From: Staphylococcus intermedius NCTC 11048
GTDB lineage: Bacteria > Bacillota > Bacilli > Staphylococcales > Staphylococcaceae
Direction: 5' to 3'
DNA: 36,827 bases
Assembly: GCF_002902385.1 (NCBI RefSeq)
Contig: NZ_PPQH01000038.1
Location: forward strand, 1-36,827
Numbering within the stretch: position 1 is the stretch's first letter; the number at the start of each line of letters is the position of its first letter. The translations under genes and the position numbers were made by a program. This document shows positions 1-8,881 of this stretch, in pieces. The notes under the pieces are model-generated. The model saw only the letters and a list, made by a program, of their open reading frames with translations, was not told the DNA's origin and searched no databases.

Positions 1-136
1 TACTTAATGAATCAATACATAGTAAATGCAACTAATGGATAATTAAGATATTTGAAAGTGAAAATAAATCCGTTTTATTATGGTATTATGTATTCAATGT
101 ATAAGTCATACTGAAGACCGATATTTTTGAAATATC

Positions 137-165
137 AAGACAGGTGACTAGAGTTCATATATAAT
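137..165 (+). promoter_or_regulatory. Candidate sigma-A promoter of auxA
   Basis: A perfect -10 hexamer TATAAT (160-165) lies 17 bases after AAGACA (137-142), which matches TTGACA at four of six positions. The CDS starts 18 bases beyond the -10, so the leader would be very short. The rest of bases 1-136 shows nothing gene-like. Confidence 0.45.
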
Positions 166-182
166 AGCTTTGAGGTGAGAGG

Positions 183-1517
183 ATGTCGTTGTTAAACAAA
201 TACACCGAAGTGGTTTACAGCTATATTATCGGTGTACTTTCAATTTTATTAAGCATCATTATCTTTATTAATATTCCACTCATTCAACAGTTTAAAGCAG
301 GCAAACAACCGAGCACAAATATCGACAATTTGTGGGATTTTATTATGGCATTCTTTAATGAAATCATTCGAGTCATGAGTCAATATATTGGGGACATTCC
401 ACTTGCGAGCGGTATTGTCATTTTATTGTTTGGAATTTTAATGATTTTTATTGGTCGAACTTTAACGAATACAACACGATTTGATTATGATATATCCATA
501 TTATTTTTATTAGTCGGCATCATTTTCTTCGTACTGACATTAATTTTTATGTCTCAAGTTTATGGTTGGACAGCATTTATATTTATTCTTCCATTTCTTG
601 TACATATCGGATATATCGCATACAAAGACGAATTAAATCCATTGCACCGTAAAGAACATTATTTATGGATTATATTCAGTTATGGCATTTGTTATATTAT
701 TACGCAAATTGCGCTATATGCTCGTATTGAAGCGAAAGATGTTGCTTCAATTGATGTGCTGAGTATTAATACATTTTTTGTTGTTCTATGGTTAATCGGT
801 CAAATGGCAGTATGGAACTTCCTCTTTTTACGTCGTTCATTACCAGTGACTGAAGAAGAAATCACTGGGGAAGCGAATGCGTATTCAAGAAGTAAAAAGT
901 ATCAATTTACGAACACGTCTAAAAATCATTTTAGAGACTTTCAAGATCGTACAGCTGAGTTCACCCATGACATTTCACATCGTACGCGCCGTAGTATTGA
1001 TTTAGAAAAGTTACGTCAAAAGCGTGACACAATCGGCAAAAAATGGTTTTCATGGGCTAAGTTAGAGGAAGACGATATTCCAACATTCCTCAAAATTAAA
1101 CCGAAATGGTTGAATCGTAACTATGTCATGATTGCTTGTGGTGTGATTTTGTTATTCTTTATTTTGTTAGAGTTCAATAATCGTAATGCGTTATTTATGT
1201 CAGGGGATTGGCAGTTATCTCAAACACAATACGTTTATGAATGGGTCAGCTTACTTTTATTACTCATTGTTGCGATTGTCTTTATTTTTACAACAGTTGT
1301 GAGAATGTTAAGAGGGAAGTATTATTATTTACAACTATTCATGATTAGTATTTTATTCTTTAAATTACTAACGGAATATCTAGTGATTTTGTTCCACGGA
1401 CTGTTATTATCAATTTTCATTACGCCGATCCTTGTACTCATGTTAGTACCAGCTATAGTGGCGTTCGTCTTACAATTGAGACAACCTGTGGACATCTATG
1501 TTGAAAAGCAACAATAA
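183..1517 (+). CDS. auxA: AuxA-like polytopic membrane protein
   Basis: The product is a 444-residue integral membrane protein. I see about ten hydrophobic segments: roughly residues 10-35, 70-90, 103-124, 128-146, 160-180, 197-216, 317-334, 353-374 and two more within 382-435. A long basic hydrophilic stretch at about 220-315 is rich in Arg/Lys and probably cytoplasmic. It sits just upstream of the RlmI-type methyltransferase, the DUF697 gene and ptsHI. That is the position of S. aureus auxA (SAUSA300_0980), reported to stabilise lipoteichoic acid and support beta-lactam resistance. The assignment rests on gene order and topology recalled from the literature; no catalytic motif is visible. 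The ATG at 183 follows GAGGTGA and a short GAGG spacer. Confidence 0.72.
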   Translation: MSLLNKYTEVVYSYIIGVLSILLSIIIFINIPLIQQFKAGKQPSTNIDNLWDFIMAFFNEIIRVMSQYIGDIPLASGIVILLFGILMIFIGRTLTNTTRFDYDISILFLLVGIIFFVLTLIFMSQVYGWTAFIFILPFLVHIGYIAYKDELNPLHRKEHYLWIIFSYGICYIITQIALYARIEAKDVASIDVLSINTFFVVLWLIGQMAVWNFLFLRRSLPVTEEEITGEANAYSRSKKYQFTNTSKNHFRDFQDRTAEFTHDISHRTRRSIDLEKLRQKRDTIGKKWFSWAKLEEDDIPTFLKIKPKWLNRNYVMIACGVILLFFILLEFNNRNALFMSGDWQLSQTQYVYEWVSLLLLLIVAIVFIFTTVVRMLRGKYYYLQLFMISILFFKLLTEYLVILFHGLLLSIFITPILVLMLVPAIVAFVLQLRQPVDIYVEKQQ

Positions 1518-1539
1518 TCAATAATGCAATACCTTTGAT

Positions 1540-1571
1540 AGGGCTAGGAATACCGTTTCCTAGTCCTTTTT
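1540..1571 (+). terminator. Rho-independent terminator after auxA
   Basis: An inverted repeat GGCTAGGAA / TTTCCTAGTCC, with one G-T wobble and a five-base loop, is followed by TTTTT. It lies 23 bases after the auxA stop and separates auxA from the next gene. Confidence 0.8.
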
Positions 1572-1725
1572 ATATGCTCCATCCATATCATTATAAATGG
1601 ATGTTCCGTTACAGTGATCGATGTGATTTGAATGACTAAAGAAAAGGTGCGGTATTGGCTTTGTAAAGAGGTCGTGAGCAAACTGCATGATAGTTTGTTG
1701 CTTGATTTTAAATTGTAACGAAAGT

Positions 1726-1753
1726 TTGTTTGTCAATTCATCCGTGTTAAAAT
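1726..1753 (+). promoter_or_regulatory. Candidate promoter of the rRNA methyltransferase gene
   Basis: TTGTTT (1726-1731), a 16-base spacer and TAAAAT (1748-1753) lie 33 bases upstream of the ATG. The preceding stretch (1572-1725) has no convincing reading frame. Confidence 0.45.
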
Positions 1754-1786
1754 CAATTTAAGGATATAAAAAGAAAGGCTGATAAA

Positions 1787-2956
1787 ATGAAGACAGCTAT
1801 TTTAAATAAAGGTAAAGAAGAAAAATACTTTAATCAATACCCACTTGTGGAGGAAGAGGATTTATTTCACCATGACCAGTTAGTAGAAGGGGATATCTTT
1901 CATCTCTTAACGTCTACACACGTGTATATTGCGACTTGTTATGTTGGACGTCAACATAAAGGATTAGGTTGGGTATTGACGTATCAAGAAGAGGAAGTCA
2001 TTGATCAAGCATTTTTTGAACAATTATTTACACAAGCGCTAGAAGTCCGTCAATATTACTATCAAATTGAGGGAACGAATGCATTTCGCTTATTTAATGG
2101 TGAAGGTGATGGCGTGGGTGGTCTCACGATTGACAACTATGATGGCCACTTATTAATTCAATGGTACTCAGAGGGGATCTATCGTTTTCGTCAACAGATT
2201 GTACGTGCGATTCAAAACATTTTTGATTATACGTCAATTTATGAAAAAACACGTTTCAAACATCAAACTATTGAAGGCGGATTTGTAGACGGTAGCGCAC
2301 CTGAATTTCCGATTGTCGTTGAAGAGAATTTCACGTTTTACAATGTACACCTTGATGATGGTCCTATGACGGGGATTTTCTTGGACCAAAAAGAAGTGCG
2401 CAAAAAAATAAGAGATTATTACGCGAAAGGGCGTCAATTACTCAATTTATTTAGCTACACTGGGGTATTTTCAGTGATCGCCGCAACAGCTGATAGCAAA
2501 ACGACGAGTGTAGACTTGGCCAATCGCTCACGTCAGTTGACTGAAGAGAACTTTGGCTTGAATGGCATTGATCCGAAGTCACAACATATCTACGTGATGG
2601 ATACATTTGATTACTATAAATATGCACTGCGACATGGCTTACGCTACGACACGATTGTCATTGATCCACCGAGTTTTGCGCGCAATAAAAAGAAAACATT
2701 TTCTGTGACAAAAGATTATGACAAGTTAATTGAAGGGGCACTCAGTATTTTAAACCCAGGTGGCAGTCTCGTGTTAAGTACAAATCATAGTGCCTATCCT
2801 CTTAAAGCATTTAAGAATACGGTGAAACAAACGATTGAAAAACAAGGTCTTTCGTATGAAATCAATGAAGTGATGGGCTTACCAAAGGACTTTAAAACAC
2901 ATCCACACTATAAACCGTCAAAATATTTAAAAGTCATTTTTATTACGATAAAGTAG
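1787..2956 (+). CDS. RlmI-family class I SAM-dependent rRNA methyltransferase
   Basis: This 389-residue enzyme has the architecture of the RlmI/YccW 23S rRNA cytosine-C5 methyltransferases. An N-terminal PUA-like RNA-binding part (about 1-75) is followed by a central domain with the family pattern FNGEGDGVGGLTID (about 104-117). A C-terminal Rossmann methyltransferase domain follows. Its SAM-binding motif LLNLFSYTGVFS lies near residue 220, the acidic DLANRS loop follows, and the catalytic-loop motif IDPPSFARNKK is near 303. It would methylate a cytosine of 23S rRNA using S-adenosylmethionine. The ATG at 1787 follows AAGAAAGG. The E. coli RlmI target (C1962) is a reasonable guess, but the exact nucleotide cannot be read from sequence. 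Confidence 0.88.
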   Translation: MKTAILNKGKEEKYFNQYPLVEEEDLFHHDQLVEGDIFHLLTSTHVYIATCYVGRQHKGLGWVLTYQEEEVIDQAFFEQLFTQALEVRQYYYQIEGTNAFRLFNGEGDGVGGLTIDNYDGHLLIQWYSEGIYRFRQQIVRAIQNIFDYTSIYEKTRFKHQTIEGGFVDGSAPEFPIVVEENFTFYNVHLDDGPMTGIFLDQKEVRKKIRDYYAKGRQLLNLFSYTGVFSVIAATADSKTTSVDLANRSRQLTEENFGLNGIDPKSQHIYVMDTFDYYKYALRHGLRYDTIVIDPPSFARNKKKTFSVTKDYDKLIEGALSILNPGGSLVLSTNHSAYPLKAFKNTVKQTIEKQGLSYEINEVMGLPKDFKTHPHYKPSKYLKVIFITIK

Positions 2957-3017
2957 TAAAATTTTAAAAAAAGGGGTATAGAGGTGAAGAAGTTTCAAAA
3001 TGAGGTGAGTATGGAAG

Positions 3018-3548
3018 ATGAATTTTAAACAAAAAATTTCTGAAACGGTAGGGAATAAGGTACTAGGTATTGAAAAGGTGAATCAAAAAGATGCATTACC
3101 AACAACTGAACAGGATGTGCGTGCGAGACGTGATCGTGCTGAATCGATTGTGAGAAAGAAAGCATTGCTCTCATCAGGTGCGACGGTTGTACCTATTCCT
3201 GTATTTGATTTTGGAATGGACATGAAATTGATGCGTGAGGTCATTGAAGATGTGAACAAAGTATACGGCTTAGATCATCAACAAGTAAATCAAATGAGTG
3301 ATGACATGAAAAACCGCATATTGATGGCAGCGGGTATTCAAGGGAGCCAATTGATTGGTAAAAAAGTATCGAGTGGTTTGTTGAAAGTTTTCGTACGTGA
3401 TGTTGCCAAACGAACAGCGGCGAAACAGACACGTTGGTTTCCGATTGTAGGACAAGCCGTTTCAGCATCTATTAGCTATTATTTTATGGTTAAAGTCGGC
3501 AAAGACCATATTCAAAAATGCGAAAATGTAGTAAAATCATTACTATAG
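3018..3548 (+). CDS. Small DUF697/EcsC-like protein
   Basis: A 176-residue protein of unknown function. After a charged N-terminal helix (about 1-45) comes the pattern VVPIPVFDFGMDMKLMREVIEDVNKVYGL (positions about 57-85; key residues PIP, D, YG), typical of DUF697 and EcsC-type domains. These are membrane-associated helical domains often found with GTPases. A second amphipathic to hydrophobic stretch near 140-165 is rich in small residues and may contact the membrane. It lies 61 bases after the methyltransferase with no terminator between, so the two are probably cotranscribed. The start at 3018 follows GAGGTG at 3002-3007. An out-of-frame GTG at 2984 with its own AAGGGG opens a 14-codon frame overlapping this start (see findings). 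Confidence 0.75.
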   Translation: MNFKQKISETVGNKVLGIEKVNQKDALPTTEQDVRARRDRAESIVRKKALLSSGATVVPIPVFDFGMDMKLMREVIEDVNKVYGLDHQQVNQMSDDMKNRILMAAGIQGSQLIGKKVSSGLLKVFVRDVAKRTAAKQTRWFPIVGQAVSASISYYFMVKVGKDHIQKCENVVKSLL

Positions 3549-3613
3549 CATGTAAAAAATTTCACAAAGCATTATGAATGCCGTTAAAAAAGAGATGTCT
3601 AGACATTTACGAA

Positions 3614-3642
3614 TTGAATTTAAATATAGAATTTGGTAATGT
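3614..3642 (+). promoter_or_regulatory. Candidate ptsHI promoter
   Basis: TTGAAT (3614-3619) and TAATGT (3637-3642) are spaced by 17 bases. A second possible -10, TATAAT (3665-3670), lies closer to the gene but has no good -35 at 17 bases. Either could drive ptsHI. Confidence 0.35.
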
Positions 3643-3711
3643 AATGCTATGTAGCGAAGTTAAATATAATTTATGCTAGTAAATCTAGAAGTAGAAGGAG
3701 TAAGATGACAG

Positions 3712-3978
3712 ATGGAACAACAATCATATGTAATTATTGACGAAACAGGTATTCACGCACGTCCTGCAACAATGCTTGTTCAAACAGCTTCAAAATTCGA
3801 TTCAGATATTCAATTAGAGTATAACGGTAAAAAAGTTAACTTAAAATCGATCATGGGTGTTATGAGCTTAGGTGTGGGTAAAGACGCAGAAATTACAATT
3901 TATGCTGACGGTAGCGATGAAAAAGACGCAATCGACGCAATCACTGAAGTATTATCTAAAGAAGGATTAACAAAATAA
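3712..3978 (+). CDS. ptsH: Phosphocarrier protein HPr
   Basis: HPr is the small cytosolic phosphocarrier of the sugar phosphotransferase system. It accepts phosphate from Enzyme I on His15 and passes it to sugar-specific EIIA domains. The 88-residue product has the standard length. The active-site motif GIHARPA places His at 15. The regulatory Ser46, phosphorylated by HPr kinase in Firmicutes to form the CcpA corepressor, sits in KSIMGVMSL. The stop codon overlaps the ptsI start (TAATG), which gives translational coupling. The ATG at 3712 lies 11 bases after AGAAGGAG. Another ATG at 3705 is out of frame and too close to that site. The protein closely matches staphylococcal HPr. Confidence 0.98.
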   Translation: MEQQSYVIIDETGIHARPATMLVQTASKFDSDIQLEYNGKKVNLKSIMGVMSLGVGKDAEITIYADGSDEKDAIDAITEVLSKEGLTK

Positions 3979-5699
3979 TGTCAAATATTATTAAGGGAAT
4001 TGCAGCTTCTGATGGTGTTGCTATTGCCAAAGCGTATCTGCTCGTAGAACCCGATTTAAGTTTTAGTAACGAAAAAACGGACAACCCGGAAGCGGAAGTC
4101 CAAAAATTTAATGAGGCGCTTAACAACTCTAAAATTGAATTAACGAAAATTCGTAATCATGCAGAGGAACAATTAGGTGCGGATAAAGCGGCTATCTTTG
4201 ACGCACATTTACTCGTTTTAGATGATCCTGAATTAATTCAACCAATTGAAGAGAAAATTAAAAATGAAAGTGCGAGTGCACCTCAAGCATTAACTGAAGT
4301 AACACAAGGCTTCATTACGATTTTTGAATCAATGGACAACGAATATATGAAGGAACGTGCAGCGGATATTCGTGACGTTTCTAAGCGTGTATTAGCGCAT
4401 ATTTTAGGGGTGGAACTACCAAATCCGAGTATCATTGATGAAAGCGTCATCATTGTGGCTCACGACTTGACGCCATCTGATACTGCACAGTTAAATAAGC
4501 AATATGTTCAAGGATTCGTTACGAACATTGGTGGCCGTACTTCACATTCAGCAATTATGAGTCGCTCATTAGAGATTCCTGCTGTTGTAGGTACAAAATC
4601 CATTTCAGAGTCTGTTCAACAAGGGGACATGGTCATTGTCGATGGTTTAACAGGGGACGTTATTGTTAATCCGTCAGATGATGAAATCAAAGCGTATCAA
4701 CATAAGCGTGAATCTTTCTTTGCAGATCGTGAAGCGTTGAAACAATTACGTGATGAACCATCAAAAACTTTAGATGGTCATGAAGTAGAACTTGCGGCAA
4801 ACATTGGTACACCGAATGATTTAGAAGGTGTGCACAACAATGGTGCAGAAGGTATCGGTTTATATCGTACTGAATTCCTTTATATGGGTCGCGATAACAT
4901 GCCGACTGAAGATGAACAATTTGAAGCGTACAAAAAAGTACTTGAATCAATGGAAGGTAAACGCGTTGTCGTACGTACGTTAGATATCGGTGGCGACAAA
5001 GAACTTCCATATTTAAACTTACCTGAAGAAATGAACCCATTCTTAGGTTACCGTGCGATTCGTTTATGTTTAGATCAACCTGAAATTTTCCGTCCACAAT
5101 TACGTGCATTATTAAGAGCTTCAGCATACGGTAAATTGAATATTATGTTCCCAATGGTGGCAACGATTCAAGAATTCCGTGATGCGAAAGCGTTACTTCT
5201 TGAAGAAAAGGAAAACTTGAAACAAGAAGGCGTAGAAGTGAGCGACGATATCGAATTAGGTATCATGGTTGAAATCCCTGCAACAGCCGCACTTGCAGAT
5301 GTATTTGCGAAAGAAGTGGATTTCTTCAGTATCGGTACAAACGATTTAATTCAATACACAATGGCTGCAGACCGTATGTCAGAACGTGTATCTTATCTTT
5401 ACCAACCATATAATCCATCAATCTTACGTTTAATTAAACAAGTGATTGACGCTTCTCACCAAGAGGGCAAATGGACAGGTATGTGTGGTGAAATGGCTGG
5501 TGACGAAACAGCAATTCCATTATTAATTGGTTTAGGATTAGATGAGTTCTCAATGAGTGCGACTTCTATCTTAAAAGCACGTCGTCAAATTAAAGATTTA
5601 AGCCGTACTGAAATGGTACAATTAGCAGATCGTGCATTAAATTGTGCAACTGTTGATGAAGTTGTTGACCTTGTCAAAGAGAAAACAACAAAGGCTTAA
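3978..5699 (+). CDS. ptsI: PTS Enzyme I, phosphoenolpyruvate-protein phosphotransferase
   Basis: Enzyme I transfers phosphate from phosphoenolpyruvate to HPr and so powers all PTS sugar uptake. The 573-residue length is standard. The N-terminal phosphohistidine domain carries [13 protein letters not shown] near residue 190 (the His is phosphorylated). The C-terminal PEP-binding TIM barrel contains [14 protein letters not shown] and the CGEMAGDE signature near 500, with its active-site Cys. The start codon shares its A with the ptsH stop, so the two genes are translated together in the usual HPr/EI ratio control. A strong terminator follows within about 10 bases. Confidence 0.98.
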   Translation: MSNIIKGIAASDGVAIAKAYLLVEPDLSFSNEKTDNPEAEVQKFNEALNNSKIELTKIRNHAEEQLGADKAAIFDAHLLVLDDPELIQPIEEKIKNESASAPQALTEVTQGFITIFESMDNEYMKERAADIRDVSKRVLAHILGVELPNPSIIDESVIIVAHDLTPSDTAQLNKQYVQGFVTNIGGRTSHSAIMSRSLEIPAVVGTKSISESVQQGDMVIVDGLTGDVIVNPSDDEIKAYQHKRESFFADREALKQLRDEPSKTLDGHEVELAANIGTPNDLEGVHNNGAEGIGLYRTEFLYMGRDNMPTEDEQFEAYKKVLESMEGKRVVVRTLDIGGDKELPYLNLPEEMNPFLGYRAIRLCLDQPEIFRPQLRALLRASAYGKLNIMFPMVATIQEFRDAKALLLEEKENLKQEGVEVSDDIELGIMVEIPATAALADVFAKEVDFFSIGTNDLIQYTMAADRMSERVSYLYQPYNPSILRLIKQVIDASHQEGKWTGMCGEMAGDETAIPLLIGLGLDEFSMSATSILKARRQIKDLSRTEMVQLADRALNCATVDEVVDLVKEKTTKA

Positions 5700-5710
5700 T
5701 TGAATATATC

Positions 5711-5755
5711 AAAAGAGATTGAGTCATGCCGTTTTGTGACTCAGTCTCTTTTTTA
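5711..5755 (+). terminator. Terminator of ptsHI
   Basis: GAGATTGAGTCA pairs with TGACTCAGTCTC (12 bp with one wobble), followed by TTTTTT. It starts 12 bases after the ptsI stop. Confidence 0.9.
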
Positions 5756-5839
5756 TACTGAAAAATCTCACTTCATATTTATTGTGGAATTAAAGGGGAT
5801 ATATCAGATAGTATGATTAAAATTTTATTAATAAAACAA

Positions 5840-5867
5840 AAAGGCTGAGTTAATTTACTCAGCCTTT
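5840..5867 (-). terminator. Terminator for the minus-strand glutaredoxin-like gene (possibly bidirectional)
   Basis: A perfect 11-bp inverted repeat AAAGGCTGAGT / ACTCAGCCTTT has a six-base loop. Read on the minus strand it is followed by a T-rich run (TTTTTGTTTTAT), so it best serves the gene at 6018-6251. The plus side after it is less T-rich. Confidence 0.75.
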
Positions 5868-6017
5868 ATCTTCTCAATGCATATCATCCAGTCTTATGGA
5901 CATATATCGATTAATGATATTAAAACAAAGCAAAAAATGATGATGAATGGGCCGTCACCATTGGATGTTATGGAAGTGTCTCCATCTACGCAAATGAACA
6001 GTATTCAAACGATGGGG
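5868..6017. other. Gap between ptsI and the glutaredoxin-like gene
   Basis: The ptsI-to-glutaredoxin gap (5700-6017) holds the two terminators listed separately. The remaining part contains an uninterrupted 52-codon frame on the plus strand (5877-6035, from ATG CAT ATC) that runs into the antisense end of the next gene. It has no ribosome binding site and lies directly after a terminator, so I do not call it a gene. Confidence 0.5.
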
Positions 6018-6251
6018 TCACGCTTGAATCCCTAGCTTTTTGTTCAATAAATCTAAATCGACTTGATACATCGGTTCATCATTAATCAGAATAAAAGGTG
6101 TTGAAAAAGCATCACGATCAATCATTTCATTACGATACGTTGAATTGGCAATGTTTCGTTCTTCAAATGGGACCTTGTGATTTTCAAGATATTGTTTGAC
6201 GAATGAACAGGGTGGACATTCATTTTGTGTATAAATAATAACTTCAGACAT
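6018..6251 (-). CDS. Glutaredoxin-like thiol-disulfide protein (CPPC)
   Basis: A 77-residue thioredoxin-fold protein of the glutaredoxin/NrdH type. The redox motif CPPC is at residues 12-15, right after the first beta strand (VIIYTQNE). The cis-proline region STPFILIND near residue 48 completes the fold. It could reduce disulfides or act as electron donor for a cytosolic enzyme; the partner is not visible. CPPC is more oxidising in character than the CxQC pairs usual for NrdH. It is monocistronic, divergent from cydAB, with its own terminator downstream. The ribosome binding site is weak (AGTAGGCG). Confidence 0.82.
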   Translation of the reverse strand: MSEVIIYTQNECPPCSFVKQYLENHKVPFEERNIANSTYRNEMIDRDAFSTPFILINDEPMYQVDLDLLNKKLGIQA

Positions 6252-6332
6252 AGAGACGCCTACTTTCTTATCAATTGTTGTTATATGTTAATCGACACTT
6301 CAATAAAATGCAACTGAATTGGCTTTCCAAAA

Positions 6333-6361
6333 TTGACAAATTTTAGTCATGTCATTAAATT
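6333..6361 (+). promoter_or_regulatory. Candidate cydAB promoter with inverted repeats in the leader
   Basis: A perfect -35 TTGACA (6333-6338) and TAAATT (6356-6361) are spaced by 17 bases. The -35 is part of a TTGACAA ... TTGTCAA inverted repeat (6333-6367). Further down, AATGTG-ACCTA-CACATT (6391-6407) is a second inverted repeat just before another possible -10, TATAAT (6411-6416). A redox or oxygen regulator such as Rex or SrrA is known for cyd control in S. aureus. Neither repeat is a clean Rex site (TTGTGA-N6-TCACAA). Confidence 0.45.
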
Positions 6362-6453
6362 GTCAAAGTCAAAATGAACATAATTATATAAATGTGACCT
6401 ACACATTGTTTATAATGAAGGGACATTTTCATTATAGAGAAGGAGGTCATGGA

Positions 6454-7797
6454 ATGGATGCAGTGGACATTAGTCGATTTTTGACGGGAATGACACTTGC
6501 AGTCCACATTATTTTTGCAACGATTGGTGTAGGTATGCCACTTTTCTTTGCGATGGCAGAGTTTATCGCTATTCGAAAGAAAAGTGCTCAATATATGGCA
6601 TTAGCTCAACGTTGGGCTAAGGGATATACGATTACCGTGGCAGTAGGCGTAGTAACAGGGACCATTATAGGTTTACAATTATCATTACTATGGCCTACAT
6701 TTATGCGAATAGGTGGGCACGTCATTGCTTTACCATTATTTATGGAAACATTTGCGTTTTTCTTTGAGGCGATTTTCTTAAGTATTTATTTATACACATG
6801 GAATCGTTTCAAAAATCAGTGGATTCACTTTTTGATTAGTATTCCAGTGATTATTGGAGGTACATTTTCAGCGTTCTTTATTACGTCGGTCAATTCGTTT
6901 ATGAACACGCCGGCCGGTATGGTCATTGAAAATGGGCGCATGGTCAATGTGGATCCAATAGCAGCGATGTTTAACGCGTCATTTTTCGTCAGATCATTTC
7001 ATGTTGTTGCAACGGCACTCATGACAATGGCATTTATTTTCGCAAGTATAGCAGCGTTTAAATTACTTAAAAACAAAATTGAAAAGGATCGTCGTTATCA
7101 TCAAGCCGCACTAAAGATGACGATGATTGCAGGACTCATTTTTTCAATGTTATCAATGTTAGCAGGGGACTTATCAGCGAAGTTTTTACATCAAGAACAA
7201 CCTGAGAAGCTTGCAGCATATGAGTGGCATTTTAATACAGAGTCACAAGCGGATCTCGTGTTATTCGGTGTACTCGATGAATCAACACAAGAAGTGAAGG
7301 GCGCCATTCATATTCCAGGTGCGTTGAGCTTTTTATCTGATTCAAGTTTTGATACAGAAGTCAAAGGGTTAAATGAATTCCCAGAAGATGAATTACCACC
7401 ATTAATTGTTCATTACTTCTTTGATTTAATGGTATTCTTTGGTATTTTCTGTTTTATGGTATCGTTAGCTTATGTGGTGGCGCTATGGGTTAAAAGATTC
7501 AATCCACATCATAAATGGTTGCTCTATGCGACATTGTTATGTGGTCCAGCAGCCATGTTAGCGATTGAATTTGGCTGGTTCTTAACGGAGCTTGGGCGTC
7601 AACCTTGGATTGTGAGAGGCTATTTAAAAGTACAAGATGCCGCGACCGATGCAAGTGGACTCGTGTTTGTAACGATTTTATTTGCATTGCTGTATTTCGT
7701 GCTGTTATTCTCAGCCACATACGTGCTTGTGCGCATGTTTAAAAATAAACCGGCCTATCAGCACATTGAAAGTTTAAATCAACGAGGTGATGCATGA
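6454..7797 (+). CDS. cydA: Cytochrome bd ubiquinol/menaquinol oxidase subunit I
   Basis: CydA carries the hemes and the quinol-binding site of cytochrome bd, a high-affinity oxygen reductase in the membrane. From ATG 6454 the protein has 447 residues, the usual length. Candidate heme ligands are His18 (in TLAVHIIFATIG) and the His in VRSFHVVATA. The conserved GRQPWIVRGYLKV signature lies in the C-terminal third. The quinol-loop region contains HQEQPEKLAAYE. I chose 6454 over the upstream in-frame ATG at 6349 because AAGGAGG (6440-6446) sits seven bases before it and the family begins MDAVDxSRF. The stop overlaps the cydB start. Confidence 0.97.
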   Translation: MDAVDISRFLTGMTLAVHIIFATIGVGMPLFFAMAEFIAIRKKSAQYMALAQRWAKGYTITVAVGVVTGTIIGLQLSLLWPTFMRIGGHVIALPLFMETFAFFFEAIFLSIYLYTWNRFKNQWIHFLISIPVIIGGTFSAFFITSVNSFMNTPAGMVIENGRMVNVDPIAAMFNASFFVRSFHVVATALMTMAFIFASIAAFKLLKNKIEKDRRYHQAALKMTMIAGLIFSMLSMLAGDLSAKFLHQEQPEKLAAYEWHFNTESQADLVLFGVLDESTQEVKGAIHIPGALSFLSDSSFDTEVKGLNEFPEDELPPLIVHYFFDLMVFFGIFCFMVSLAYVVALWVKRFNPHHKWLLYATLLCGPAAMLAIEFGWFLTELGRQPWIVRGYLKVQDAATDASGLVFVTILFALLYFVLLFSATYVLVRMFKNKPAYQHIESLNQRGDA

Positions 7798-8816
7798 TGA
7801 GTTATGAAGTAATAGGGATAACAGTACTCTGGATTTTCTTATTTGGTTATATCATCGTCGCTTCGATTGATTTCGGCGCAGGATTTTTCTCATTACATGC
7901 AAAATTATTTGGACAATCGCACTATATTAATAACTTAATTCAACGTTATCTGAACCCAGTGTGGGAAGTGACCAACGTATTTTTTGTCTTTTTCTTTGTA
8001 GGTATTGTCGGATTTTTCCCTGACACAGCATATTATTATGGCACAGTATTATTAGTACCAGGTTCGATCGCGCTGATTTTACTATCAATTCGAGGGGCTT
8101 TTTACGCTTTCGAAAACTATGGTCAAGATAGTAAGTTGTCTTGGCTCATGTTATATGCGGTATCGGGATTACTGATTCCTGCATCACTCTCAACAGCATT
8201 AACGATTTCTGAAGGTGGTTATATCACTGAATCAGCTTCTGGAAAAATTGATTTGAATTGGACAGAATTACTATTAAGTCCATTCGGATGGGCAGTCGTC
8301 CTGTTAGCCATTGTGTCTGTGCTTTACATTTCATCAGGATTTTTAACATTTTATGCGCACCGTGCCAACGATAAACCGGCATATCTATTGACGCGAAAAT
8401 GGTTTTTAATGTGGGGCGCACCAATGATCATGATGTCATTGTTTGTCTTTTTATCATTAAGAATTCAAAATGAAGCACATTTTATGTCAGCGGTGTTTGA
8501 TTACGGCTGGTTATTTATCATCAGTTTCATCGCTTTTGTCATTGCGGGTGTGTTGACACTCTTAAAAAAAGCACATGGCATTGCCTTCATTTTTGTCGTG
8601 ATTCAAATGGGCACAGCCTTTTTCGGATATGGATTAAGCAAGTTGCCATACATTTTATATCCGTACGTGCATATTGACGACGCGGTCACAAATGATAGTA
8701 TGGCGTTAGTGTTAACCATCGCCTTTATCGGTGGCTTAGTGTTATTATTACCTTCACTCTTTTTCATATTTAAATTGTTCGTATTTGATAAAGAATACGT
8801 TCGTGGTAAAAAATAA
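7797..8816 (+). CDS. cydB: Cytochrome bd oxidase subunit II
   Basis: CydB is the second membrane subunit of cytochrome bd. From ATG 7797 it is 339 residues, with about eight hydrophobic segments and the family features IVASIDFGAGFFSLH near the N-terminus and NPVWEVTNVFFVFFF near 52. An alternative ATG lies at 7794 (ATGATG). The ribosome binding site GAGGTG (7784-7789) is better spaced for 7797. The start overlaps the cydA stop (TGATG), so the subunits are translationally coupled. The assembly exporter CydDC is not in this window. Confidence 0.96.
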   Translation: MSYEVIGITVLWIFLFGYIIVASIDFGAGFFSLHAKLFGQSHYINNLIQRYLNPVWEVTNVFFVFFFVGIVGFFPDTAYYYGTVLLVPGSIALILLSIRGAFYAFENYGQDSKLSWLMLYAVSGLLIPASLSTALTISEGGYITESASGKIDLNWTELLLSPFGWAVVLLAIVSVLYISSGFLTFYAHRANDKPAYLLTRKWFLMWGAPMIMMSLFVFLSLRIQNEAHFMSAVFDYGWLFIISFIAFVIAGVLTLLKKAHGIAFIFVVIQMGTAFFGYGLSKLPYILYPYVHIDDAVTNDSMALVLTIAFIGGLVLLLPSLFFIFKLFVFDKEYVRGKK

Positions 8817-8881
8817 GCTAAGCCAGTAAAACGGTGCATCATTAACTGTTTTGTAGTAATATGATAATAGTATTGAATATG

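Noticed and set aside
4687..5127. A 146-codon open frame antisense to ptsI.
   Set aside because: It lies wholly within ptsI, which is certain, and has a Leu/His-rich composition typical of an antisense shadow; no ribosome binding site.
5877..6035. A 52-codon plus-strand frame between the ptsI terminator and the glutaredoxin-like gene.
   Set aside because: No ribosome binding site, begins right after a terminator hairpin, and runs antisense into the end of a real gene. Ribosome profiling or conservation could change this.
6391..6407. A Rex box before cydA.
   Set aside because: The inverted repeat AATGTG-N5-CACATT lacks the TTGTGA-N6-TCACAA form, so I list it only as an unassigned palindrome.
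6349..6453. A 35-residue N-terminal extension of CydA.
   Set aside because: The stretch covers the promoter and leader; a consensus AAGGAGG sits before ATG 6454, and the CydA family begins there.
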